The translations under genes and the position numbers were made by a program. Of a stretch of DNA of 6,298 nucleotides, positions 1 to 5,083 are shown piece by piece. Positions within the stretch are counted from its first letter, which is position 1, and each line of letters opens with the position of its first letter. The notes beneath the pieces were generated by a model. It was not told the origin of the DNA, searched no databases, and was given only the letters and a program-made list of their open reading frames with translations. This DNA is from Bacteroidota bacterium (GTDB lineage Bacteria > Bacteroidota > Bacteroidia > Bacteroidales > Paludibacteraceae), in the NCBI GenBank assembly GCA_021804525.1, contig JAJZHJ010000087.1:1-6298 (forward strand), written 5' to 3'.

Positions 1-64
1 CTGCCCACCAATTTTTCGGCTCACCGGACAAGATCAATCCTTTATCAAAGAGCATCTGCAATAA
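1..64. other. Possible terminus of a neighbouring gene, strand unresolved
   Basis: This short stretch is richer in GC than the following 550 bases and reads like coding DNA, but it is too short to assign. On the plus strand one frame is open from base 2 and ends in TAA at 62-64 (C-terminal residues FIKEHLQ), five bases before a palindrome. A second plus frame is open from base 3 to TAA at 87-89. On the minus strand an ORF could start with ATG at 70-68 and run off the left edge (MVLLQMLFDKGLIL...), with a TATGTTTA element (complement of 97-104) 26 bases upstream that resembles a Bacteroidota -7 box. I recognise none of these peptides. The sequence left of the window would settle it. Confidence 0.3.
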
Positions 65-68
65 CACC

Positions 69-97
69 ATTCATTTTTACTTCAAGTAAAAATGAAT
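69..97. repeat. Perfect 14-bp palindrome with one central base
   Basis: Bases 69-82 are the exact reverse complement of 84-97, centred on C83. As RNA this would form a 13-bp stem with a 3-nt loop. The stem is almost all A-T and no U-tract follows on either strand, so it is not a canonical intrinsic terminator. It does sit five bases after a possible plus-strand stop codon (62-64). It could act as an end-of-transcript hairpin or as a dyad operator for a divergent promoter. The palindrome is certain; its function is a guess. Confidence 0.75.
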
Positions 98-230
98 AAA
101 CATAATGTGTCAACAAATTCTTTTCATCAATATTAAAGCTATAAGAAGTTGATTTTCAATGTTTGTTCATTTAAACATAATAGAGAATCAGACAGTTAAC
201 AACTTGCGAAAGTTGAAGAATTTTTATTCC

Positions 231-298
231 AAAAAGGCTATTAACTAAATCAATTACAACTTATTGCATTGATTACAACATGTTATTTCAGCCTTTTT
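231..298. repeat. Nested inverted repeats, possible stem-loop
   Basis: The 9-base arm AAAAAGGCT (231-239) is exactly complementary to AGCCTTTTT (290-298). Inside it, AATCAAT (248-254) pairs with ATTGATT (268-274). The outer right arm ends in a run of five T, so a long-looped terminator or a structured leader is conceivable. The outer loop is 50 bases and AT-rich DNA produces such pairs by chance, so confidence in a function is low. Confidence 0.3.
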
Positions 299-334
299 AA
301 CTTTGGAAAAAGAGCATCGCTTGAAAACAATTGG

Positions 335-342
335 TACATTTG
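335..342 (+). promoter_or_regulatory. Candidate Bacteroidota -7 promoter element
   Basis: TACATTTG matches the consensus TAnnTTTG exactly. No TTTG -33 box is found at the usual spacing of about 19-21 bases; the nearest one (302-305) is 29 bases away. If it is used, the transcript would have a leader of roughly 300 nt before the ferredoxin gene at 649. An 8-mer with two free positions can easily occur by chance here. Confidence 0.2.
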
Positions 343-648
343 TCGCTCATATAGAATTTGAGAATTTATCAAAAGAAACAATGTAATGCATTTGAAAATT
401 TCTCTATCTAATGAATTAATCAAGAAGGAAAGCAATGTCTCAATCGGAAACCAGTGACTTAAACAATTGCATGTTTTTTGATTTTGAATGACTTATCTAA
501 ACATGGCGATGAGTCTTAATCTGCCCGCTTCTTCATGATTTTTTCGTTGGTAGCATGTTGTTTTCAATTGCCATGTTCTTTTCGTTACTAAAACTATATG
601 AGAAAATTAGAAACATTCTATCAATCATTCTTTGAAAAATAGTTCACT

Positions 649-873
649 ATGGCAAGAAATAAAGGAGCTGTGGTAGTCAACATCGAACGATGTAAAGGCT
701 GCCATCTTTGTGAAGAAGCATGTCCATCTGACGTTCTAGAAATGAACCAGCAAACGAATGCAATGGGCTACCATTATTCATACATGGCCAATGTCGAGGC
801 ATGTACAGGATGTGCATCATGTGCTTATGTATGTCCTGATGCATGTATTACTGTTTATCGAGTAAAAAGTTAA
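649..873 (+). CDS. korD: 2-oxoacid:ferredoxin oxidoreductase delta subunit, 2x[4Fe-4S] ferredoxin
   Basis: A 74-residue cytoplasmic iron-sulfur protein that carries electrons from the catalytic subunits of a four-subunit 2-oxoacid oxidoreductase to external ferredoxin. Two bacterial-type 4Fe-4S motifs are visible: Cys15, 18, 21 and 25 followed by Pro26, and Cys52, 55, 58 and 62 followed by Pro63. All eight ligands and both prolines are intact. The length fits the small stand-alone delta subunits of the KorD/VorD type rather than a fused domain. The ATG at 649 has no Shine-Dalgarno sequence, which is normal in this phylum. The alpha gene starts 7 nt after the stop, so the two are almost certainly co-transcribed. 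The ferredoxin fold is certain; the assignment to this enzyme rests on the neighbours. Confidence 0.93.
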   Translation: MARNKGAVVVNIERCKGCHLCEEACPSDVLEMNQQTNAMGYHYSYMANVEACTGCASCAYVCPDACITVYRVKS

Positions 874-880
874 GATCAAC

Positions 881-1960
881 ATGGAAGAAGTAAAATTGAT
901 GAAAGGGAACGAAGCCATAGCAGAAGCAGCCATTCGCTGCGGTTGCGACGGATATTTCGGATACCCCATTACCCCCCAATCGGAAGTTTTAGAAACTTTA
1001 ATGGCTCTTGAACCATGGAAAAAGACAGGTATGGTGGTACTACAGGCCGAAAGTGAGACTGCCTCCATCAACATGGTGTATGGTGGAGCTGCGTGTGGAA
1101 AACGTGTTATGACATCCTCATCAAGTCCCGGTATCAGTTTGATGCAAGAAGGACTTTCATACATAGCCGGAGCAGAATTGCCTTGTGTTGTTGTAAATGT
1201 CACTCGTGGGGGACCCGGATTAGGTACCATTCAACCCAGCCAATCCGATTATTTTCAAACCGTGAAAGGGGGTGGGCATGGTGATTATAAACTCATTACT
1301 TTGGCGCCTGCATCAGTTCAGGAAATGTCAGATTATCTATGTCTGGCGTTTGATTTAGCATTTAAGTACCGCAATCCGGTAATGGTGCTGTCAGACGGAT
1401 TAATTGGGCAAATGATGGAAAAAGTACAACTTCCCGATTATCAACTACGACTGACGAATGAGCAGATTCGGGAAAAATATCCATGGGCAACTCTTGGCAA
1501 ACAAGGGAGAACCAAGCAAAATATTATTACCTCGTTAGAATTGGTCTCTGAAGAAATGGAGAAAGTAAACAACCGGCTTCAGCAAAAATACAGAGAAGTG
1601 GAAGCCAATGAGGTACGTTATGAAACCTTTCTATGCGATGATGCTGATTATTTATTAGTTGCTTTTGGATCAACAGCACGCATATGCCAAAAATCAGTGG
1701 AATTATTACGAGAAGAAGGTATAAAAGTAGGTTTGTTTCGACCTATCACACTCTATCCATATCCAGCGTCACAAATACTTAAATACGCCAAGCAAGTAAA
1801 AGGCATGCTATCTGTCGAAATGAATGCAGGCCAAATGGTGGAAGATGTACGTTTGGCAGTGAACGGATTAGTTCCAGTTGAGTTTTATGGACGTTACGGA
1901 GGCATGATTCCAACGCCTGAAGAAATCGTCAAAGCAGCAAAAGAAAAATTAATGGCATAG
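881..1960 (+). CDS. korA: 2-oxoacid:ferredoxin oxidoreductase alpha subunit (KorA/VorB family)
   Basis: This 359-residue protein is the alpha subunit of a CoA-dependent 2-oxoacid oxidoreductase, which converts a 2-oxoacid to acyl-CoA and CO2 while reducing ferredoxin. It carries the domain I signature YPITPQSE (28-35), a conserved block with AESETASINM (56-65), TSSSSPG (78-84) and TRGGPGLGT (108-116), then a linker of about 195-250 rich in charged residues. A domain II Rossmann-like segment follows from about residue 252, with VAFGSTAR and FRPITLYPYP. There is no fused gamma or ferredoxin domain; both are separate genes here. Length and motifs match proteins annotated in Bacteroidota either as 2-oxoglutarate oxidoreductase KorA or as 3-methyl-2-oxobutanoate dehydrogenase VorB. 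The family is certain; the substrate is not. The start follows the korD stop by 7 nt. The next gene lies 64 nt away. Confidence 0.93.
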   Translation: MEEVKLMKGNEAIAEAAIRCGCDGYFGYPITPQSEVLETLMALEPWKKTGMVVLQAESETASINMVYGGAACGKRVMTSSSSPGISLMQEGLSYIAGAELPCVVVNVTRGGPGLGTIQPSQSDYFQTVKGGGHGDYKLITLAPASVQEMSDYLCLAFDLAFKYRNPVMVLSDGLIGQMMEKVQLPDYQLRLTNEQIREKYPWATLGKQGRTKQNIITSLELVSEEMEKVNNRLQQKYREVEANEVRYETFLCDDADYLLVAFGSTARICQKSVELLREEGIKVGLFRPITLYPYPASQILKYAKQVKGMLSVEMNAGQMVEDVRLAVNGLVPVEFYGRYGGMIPTPEEIVKAAKEKLMA

Positions 1961-2024
1961 CAATACAGGTAAATCTTAAACAGATTTGCAGATAGCCTCT
2001 TGCTTATTGCAAAATCATACAATT

Positions 2025-2786
2025 ATGACATTACAAGAAATTATACAACCCGCAAATAAGGTGTATGGCAAAACACCACTCTTGACTGATACTCCTATGC
2101 ATTATTGCCCAGGATGTAGTCATGGCGTTGTGCACAAGTTAATTGCCGAAGTAATAGAAGAAATGGGTATTCAAGATATCACTATCGGCATAGCTCCTGT
2201 AGGTTGTGCCGTGTTTGCTTACAATTACATTGATATCGATTGGCAGGAAGCAGCACACGGACGTGCACCAGCACTTGCCACTGCTGTGAATCGCCTTTTG
2301 CCAGACAGTTGTGTTTTCACCTATCAGGGAGATGGTGACTTAGCAGCCATTGGTACTGCTGAAACCATACATGCCTGCAATCGCGGCGAAAACATCGCTA
2401 TATTCTTTATTAATAACGGCATCTATGGTATGACAGGTGGGCAAATGGCTCCTACAACCATAGAAGGAATGGTTACCTCAACATCACCTGAAGGGCGTGA
2501 TGTGATGTTAGAAGGATACCCACTGAAGATATCCAACTTATTAACTATTTTGGATGGAACTTGCTATGTCACTCGACAAGCAGTCCACACACCTGCCACC
2601 GTGATAAGAGCAAAAAAAGCAATCCGAAAAGCATTTGAAAATACACTGGCAAAAAAAGGCACGTCCGTTGTTGAATTTGTTTCCACCTGTAACTCCGGTT
2701 GGAAAATGACACCACATCAAGCCAATCAATGGATGGCAGAACACATGTTTAAAGCTTATCCGCTGGGTGATTTGAAAGATCAATAA
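2025..2786 (+). CDS. korB: 2-oxoacid:ferredoxin oxidoreductase beta subunit, thiamine diphosphate-binding
   Basis: A 253-residue beta subunit that binds thiamine diphosphate and carries the decarboxylation centre. The cofactor motif is clear: GDGD at 102-105 with the Asn-Asn pair at 130-131, followed by GIYGMTGGQMAPTT. An N-terminal CPGCSHG (28-34) and GCAVFAYNYIDIDW are hallmarks of the KorB/VorA group, and a later conserved segment reads STCNSGWK. I chose the ATG at 2025. A TTG at 1986 is in frame but would add 13 residues not present in relatives I remember, whose proteins begin close to MT-x-x-x-I. From memory the sequence closely resembles Bacteroides KorB. The gene pairs with the alpha subunit upstream (64-nt gap) and is separated from gamma by an unusually long 173-nt gap that holds a duplicated leader element. 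Confidence 0.93.
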   Translation: MTLQEIIQPANKVYGKTPLLTDTPMHYCPGCSHGVVHKLIAEVIEEMGIQDITIGIAPVGCAVFAYNYIDIDWQEAAHGRAPALATAVNRLLPDSCVFTYQGDGDLAAIGTAETIHACNRGENIAIFFINNGIYGMTGGQMAPTTIEGMVTSTSPEGRDVMLEGYPLKISNLLTILDGTCYVTRQAVHTPATVIRAKKAIRKAFENTLAKKGTSVVEFVSTCNSGWKMTPHQANQWMAEHMFKAYPLGDLKDQ

Positions 2787-2867
2787 AGAATGATCAATTG
2801 ACTTAATCAGTTACAAAATGAAGGTGCATCTAACTAATAACACCATCATTTATTAATATTTATACGC

Positions 2868-2963
2868 ATGAAACGAGCATGTAAATTATTTACATTCAAG
2901 AGTATGAGAATTGTTGACATGCAAGTTCCATACGACCTTAAAAAACAAATCATTTACGTATGA
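2868..2963 (+). CDS. Possible 31-codon leader peptide overlapping korC
   Basis: An ATG at 2868 opens a 31-codon ORF starting MKRACKLF and ending IIYV. Its TGA stop (2961-2963) overlaps the korC start as ATGA. The matching ORF in copy B also has 31 codons, starts with the same eight residues, and ends IIIV with the same overlap. That arrangement could couple translation of the downstream gene to the leader. Against it, the middle of the two peptides is in different frames although the DNA is similar, there is no clear ribosome binding site, and any gene starting ATGA ends an ORF in that frame. It may not be translated. Confidence 0.25.
   Translation: MKRACKLFTFKSMRIVDMQVPYDLKKQIIYV
2879..2895 (+). 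promoter_or_regulatory. Small hairpin in leader copy A
   Basis: ATGTAAA (2879-2885) is exactly complementary to TTTACAT (2889-2895) across a TTA loop. In copy B the right arm is TTTGTAT, and both altered bases still pair with the unchanged left arm as G-U wobbles in RNA. A 7-bp stem this rich in A-U is weak on its own. The retained pairing is the only hint that the structure matters. Confidence 0.35.
2929..2962 (+). promoter_or_regulatory. Inverted repeat covering the korC start codon
   Basis: CATACG (2929-2934) is the reverse complement of CGTATG (2957-2962), whose last three bases are the korC start codon. The intervening loop is 22 nt. Paired in mRNA, the stem would hide the start codon. 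Copy B has the same arms with a 23-nt loop. Six pairs with a long loop are only marginally stable, and both arms could simply be inherited with the duplication, so the regulatory reading is tentative. Confidence 0.35.
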
Positions 2964-3511
2964 AAGAAGAAATAATCATTGCAGGTTTTGGAGGACAAGG
3001 AGTCTTGTCAATGGGAAAAATATTGGCCTACTCCGGTTTGATGCAAGGCAAAGAGGTTTCTTGGATGCCTTCTTACGGACCAGAACAACGAGGAGGCACT
3101 GCGAACGTCACAGTTATTCTAAGCGACGAAAAAATTAGCTCTCCAATTTTACAAGAATATGATACAGCTATTATTCTCAATCAACCGTCGCTCGACAAAT
3201 TTGAGCCACGAATTAAGAAAGGTGGTACTTTATTATATGATGGACATGGTTTTGTCAGGGAACCAAAACGAACCGATATAAACATATACCGTATCGATGC
3301 ATTAGAAACTTCCATAACATCAAACATGGCAAAAGCATTTAATATGTTCATTTTAGGTGGGTTGTTGAAAATAAGACCGATTGTGGAAATTGATAATGTT
3401 TTATTAGGTCTCAAAAAATCGTTACCGGAGCGGCATCACCATTTATTAGCACAAAACGAAACAGCACTTCGCAAAGGTATGGAAATTCTTATTCCCGTTC
3501 ATACCCTTTGA
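2960..3511 (+). CDS. korC: 2-oxoacid:ferredoxin oxidoreductase gamma subunit
   Basis: A 183-residue gamma subunit of the pyruvate/2-oxoacid:ferredoxin oxidoreductase family, completing the delta-alpha-beta-gamma set. The glycine-rich N-terminal motif GFGGQGV (9-15) and the family signature SYGPEQRGGTAN (38-49) are both intact. A later conserved stretch reads MAKAFNMFILGGLL. The length is usual for a stand-alone gamma subunit. It should assemble with the alpha and beta chains in the cytoplasm and take part in CoA-dependent acyl transfer, as in the family generally. The ATG at 2960 is supported by the glycine motif beginning nine residues in. The gene is separated from korB by 173 nt, an interval holding leader copy A, so it may be translated or transcribed under separate control. 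No convincing terminator follows. Confidence 0.93.
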   Translation: MKEEIIIAGFGGQGVLSMGKILAYSGLMQGKEVSWMPSYGPEQRGGTANVTVILSDEKISSPILQEYDTAIILNQPSLDKFEPRIKKGGTLLYDGHGFVREPKRTDINIYRIDALETSITSNMAKAFNMFILGGLLKIRPIVEIDNVLLGLKKSLPERHHHLLAQNETALRKGMEILIPVHTL

Positions 3512-3612
3512 GGAATGAGATATTAAAATGATGCCACGTTTCAAATTGCAGGCACATGATGAAGAAAAATGAGAAAAAAAGGAGGAATAAGATACCGCTA
3601 CAGAAAAAAGTG

Positions 3613-3620
3613 TATATTTG
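3613..3620 (+). promoter_or_regulatory. Bacteroidota -7 promoter element
   Basis: TATATTTG matches TAnnTTTG exactly, is followed by C and is preceded by a run of A, a context I know from many Bacteroidales promoters. No clear TTTG -33 box is present. Transcription would start around 3626-3628, giving a leader of about 110 nt before the small membrane-protein gene at 3738. This marks the start of a transcription unit separate from the oxidoreductase genes. Confidence 0.55.
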
Positions 3621-3678
3621 CTTAGCTAAACAAACCCTATTTCGCGGTGCAAGCGTTGTTTCTTTGGGAATCCACTGG

Positions 3679-3693
3679 CAGCAATTTTTGCTG
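3679..3693 (+). promoter_or_regulatory. Short hairpin in the leader of the membrane-protein gene
   Basis: CAGCAA (3679-3684) pairs exactly with TTGCTG (3688-3693) around a TTT loop. It lies about 60 nt after the -7 element and 44 nt before the start codon. No T-run follows, so it is not an obvious terminator. It may be leader structure or chance. Confidence 0.3.
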
Positions 3694-3737
3694 AGATTTA
3701 GTCTGTCCAATTGTTTTATCAATAACACTTCCTCATC

Positions 3738-3968
3738 ATGAAAAACCTTGACAAAGTCGAAAAATACATCTCCTTGTTCGTCGTCTCGCTTTATTTTATT
3801 GCCGGCGGCTACTTATTGTTTTGCCAGCGGTGTATTACTATGATGCACAAAGAGTTTCGAATAGTTTTTGCACTTATTTTAATCTTGTATGGAGCCTATC
3901 GCTTGGCGCGAATCTTATTAATTAAAAAAAGTGATGATGACGAAGATGAAGGTGATGAAGACGAATAA
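3738..3968 (+). CDS. Small two-helix membrane protein with polyacidic C-terminus
   Basis: A 76-residue protein of unknown function. Two hydrophobic segments that look like membrane helices lie at about 10-28 and 41-62, joined by a short loop with Cys29 and Cys32 and several basic residues. The protein ends, after KKS, in an eleven-residue tail (66-76) of Asp and Glu with one Gly, encoded by GAT/GAC/GAA-type triplets. There is no signal peptide or lipobox. I have the impression that Bacteroidales genomes carry similar small proteins beside PstS-like genes, but I cannot confirm it here. It is the first gene after the promoter element at 3613-3620 and lies 113 nt before the lipoprotein gene. The acidic tail could bind cations or a basic partner; that is speculation. 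The hydrophobic pattern makes a real gene likely. Confidence 0.75.
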   Translation: MKNLDKVEKYISLFVVSLYFIAGGYLLFCQRCITMMHKEFRIVFALILILYGAYRLARILLIKKSDDDEDEGDEDE

Positions 3969-3989
3969 CATTTCAACAAAATAACCTAT

Positions 3990-4085
3990 ATGAAACGAGC
4001 ATGTAAATTATTTGTATTCAATAATATGGTAATTTATTTATGCGAGTTCCATACGTCCTTAAACGAAAAAATTATTATCGTATGA
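3990..4085 (+). CDS. Possible 31-codon leader peptide overlapping the PstS-like gene
   Basis: An ATG at 3990 opens a 31-codon ORF starting MKRACKLF and ending in TGA at 4083-4085, overlapping the lipoprotein start as ATGA. It mirrors the ORF in copy A in length, first eight residues and stop placement. Two one-base indels relative to copy A cancel each other, so the frame is restored before the stop. No ribosome binding site is obvious and translation is unproven. Confidence 0.25.
   Translation: MKRACKLFVFNNMVIYLCEFHTSLNEKIIIV
4001..4017 (+). promoter_or_regulatory. Small hairpin in leader copy B
   Basis: ATGTAAA (4001-4007) can pair with TTTGTAT (4011-4017) around a TTA loop, using two G-U wobbles where copy A has Watson-Crick pairs. 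This is the counterpart of the hairpin at 2879-2895. With the wobbles the stem is weaker still, so it is noted mainly for its conservation. Confidence 0.3.
4050..4084 (+). promoter_or_regulatory. Inverted repeat covering the PstS-like start codon
   Basis: CATACG (4050-4055) is complementary to CGTATG (4079-4084), with the start codon as the last three bases and a loop of 23 nt. The same arrangement precedes korC with a 22-nt loop. Both arms are preserved although the sequence between them has diverged. It could be a start-masking stem or a protein-binding dyad; neither is shown. Confidence 0.35.
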
Positions 4086-5041
4086 AACAATTAGTTTTTC
4101 ATCCAAGGATCACCCAATTAGTGATTTTGGCGTTGACCGTTTCTTTCCTCTCTGGTTGCAGCAACTCGAAACAAACCAAACCAACAGACACTTATACAAC
4201 AGGGCGAATTAAACTCGGTATTGACGATTCATATCGACTTATGATGGAGGCGCAATTAGACGTTTTCACAAACATTTACAATCAAGCATCATTCGACACT
4301 ATTTACAATGACGAAACAGATATTATAAACCTCTTTTTGAAAGATTCCATTCCAGCTATGATTGTAAGCAGACCTCTAACAAAGCAACAATCGGATGCAT
4401 TGCTTAGCCAACGTTATGTTGCACGAACCACCGTCATTGGCCACGACGCCATTGCGTTGATTTTAAATAAAGACAACAAAACTAATCAATTCTTGTACGA
4501 TCAGGTGCATGATATTTTCACCGGAAAAATTTCCAAATGGAATCAAATTGATCCGAAAAACAATCTTGGAAACATCAGCGTGGTATTTGATAAACAAGGA
4601 TCATCGAATATTCGCTATTTCATGGACAAATTTAATCTCACAAAGTATCCATCTAATTTTGGTGCTACGAAATCAAACCATGAAATTATTAATTACGTAC
4701 AAACCCACAAAAACGCTATAGGCATCCTCAGCGTAAATTGGATCAGCGATCCGCAGGATTCTGTTTCGAATAATTTTTTAAGTCGCATTCAGGTAGCTGG
4801 TATCACTTCCTATGCAGGTTCTACCAGTGCAAATACTTTCTATCAACCCTATCAAGCCTACATAGTTTATAAATATTACCCTTTTATCCGTAACATCTAC
4901 TTTATTGATCGTCAAACATATGATGGTTTAGCAAGTGGATTAGGTGCCTTTTTAGCGGGTGAAAAAGGTCAGCGTATTATTTTACGTTCAGGGTTAGTTC
5001 CTGCAACTGCCCCTGTCACCATTGTCGAAATCAAACATTAA
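4082..5041 (+). CDS. PstS-family substrate-binding lipoprotein
   Basis: A 319-residue exported lipoprotein with a PstS-like periplasmic binding fold. The signal peptide ends in lipobox LSGC with Cys26 as the lipidated residue. No acidic run follows Cys26, so the surface-export signal of some Bacteroidota lipoproteins is absent and a periplasm-facing location is likely. PstS-type landmarks are SRPLT (96-100), GHDAIALILN (120-129), IFTGKISKWNQI (145-156), DKQGSSNIRYF (170-180), GILSVNW (214-220) and a C-terminal segment with GEKGQRIILRSGLVP (293-307). The usual phosphate-binding serine/glycine segment is recognisable but altered, so the ligand may not be phosphate. I chose the ATG at 4082 because it gives a proper signal peptide; an in-frame ATG at 4040 lies inside the repeat. 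No pst permease or ATPase gene is nearby. A TPR gene follows after 57 nt. Confidence 0.85.
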   Translation: MKQLVFHPRITQLVILALTVSFLSGCSNSKQTKPTDTYTTGRIKLGIDDSYRLMMEAQLDVFTNIYNQASFDTIYNDETDIINLFLKDSIPAMIVSRPLTKQQSDALLSQRYVARTTVIGHDAIALILNKDNKTNQFLYDQVHDIFTGKISKWNQIDPKNNLGNISVVFDKQGSSNIRYFMDKFNLTKYPSNFGATKSNHEIINYVQTHKNAIGILSVNWISDPQDSVSNNFLSRIQVAGITSYAGSTSANTFYQPYQAYIVYKYYPFIRNIYFIDRQTYDGLASGLGAFLAGEKGQRIILRSGLVPATAPVTIVEIKH

Positions 5042-5049
5042 TAACAACA

Positions 5050-5075
5050 ATCAATTATTTATCAATTATCAATTA
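5050..5075 (+). repeat. Three ATCAATTA direct repeats
   Basis: ATCAATTA occurs at 5050-5057, 5061-5068 and 5068-5075 (the last two share a base), between the lipoprotein stop and the Shine-Dalgarno sequence of the TPR gene. It may be simple AT-rich drift or a short spacer repeat. No promoter consensus is seen with it. Confidence 0.4.
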
Positions 5076-5083
5076 CAAAACAT

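Larger units (their letters stand above)
98..648. other. AT-rich intergenic region without a credible gene
   Basis: About 550 bases lie between the left-edge palindrome and the ferredoxin gene. I found no ORF with protein-like composition on either strand and no tRNA-like or rRNA-like segment. The region must contain the promoter of the oxidoreductase genes unless they are read from further upstream. The only exact match I saw to the Bacteroidota -7 consensus TAnnTTTG lies at 335-342, far from the first gene. ATTCTTTG at 627-634 lies close to the gene but departs from the consensus at two positions. A separated inverted repeat lies at 231-298. CATG followed by a T-rich run recurs at 470, 534, 554 and 572, which I regard as composition. 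Confidence 0.7.
2868..2965 (+). repeat. Duplicated 98-bp leader element, copy A (before korC)
   Basis: This segment and 3990-4087 have the same length (98 bp), and hand alignment gives roughly 80% identity with two compensating one-base indels. The first 24 bases are identical, and the block around GTTCCATACG and CCTTAAA is nearly so. Similarity begins at an ATG and ends six bases inside the downstream gene (CGTATGAAA). The bases outside the two copies do not resemble each other. In this copy the element fills most of the gap between the beta and gamma subunit genes. The duplication is read directly from sequence. A cis-regulatory role, such as a translational leader, is inference. Confidence 0.85.
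3990..4087 (+). repeat. Duplicated 98-bp leader element, copy B (before the PstS-like gene)
   Basis: This is the second copy of the element at 2868-2965, in the same orientation and at the same position relative to its gene: it ends with CGTATGAAA, where ATG is the start codon of the lipoprotein. The copies differ most around the middle (roughly 4020-4040) and in the A-rich stretch before the start. Finding the same leader before two functionally unrelated genes suggests either a dispersed repeat family or a shared control signal. The two copies are about 1.1 kb apart, so a local duplication is also possible. Confidence 0.85.

Noticed and set aside
470..585. Recurrent CATG followed by T-rich runs (470, 534, 554, 572) as a possible repeat array
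   Set aside because: Spacing is irregular and only CATG plus T-richness is shared, so it does not qualify as an array or a CRISPR.
817..1230. 137-codon minus-strand ORF opposite the alpha subunit
   Set aside because: It lies opposite the well-conserved korA and its peptide shows no recognisable motif. The same holds for the minus-strand ORFs at 2541-2783, 3181-3414 and 3489-3728 and the plus-strand ones at 1093-1284, 2911-3138 and 4509-4721.
1983..2016. Imperfect hairpin between korA and korB (GATTTGCA with TGCAAAATC)
   Set aside because: It has a bulge, a 17-nt loop, no T-run and no second copy; not distinguishable from chance.
1986..2024. Upstream TTG start for korB
   Set aside because: It would add 13 residues not expected from the family; ATG at 2025 gives the usual N-terminus.
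3512..3560. Possible terminator after korC
   Set aside because: Only a 4-bp TGCC/GGCA pairing with a long loop is present and no T-run follows.
3579..3585. AAGGAGG resembling a strong Shine-Dalgarno site
   Set aside because: No start codon lies at a usable distance downstream, and purine-rich DNA here would produce it by chance.
3556..3741. 61-codon plus-strand ORF overlapping the membrane-protein start as ATGA
   Set aside because: The promoter element at 3613-3620 lies inside it, its start has no support and its composition is lysine-rich at first and then without recognisable features. The overlap follows automatically from a gene beginning ATGA.
4040..4081. Upstream ATG start for the PstS-like lipoprotein
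   Set aside because: The extra 14 residues derive from the duplicated leader and would place charged residues before the signal peptide; ATG at 4082 gives a standard lipoprotein signal.
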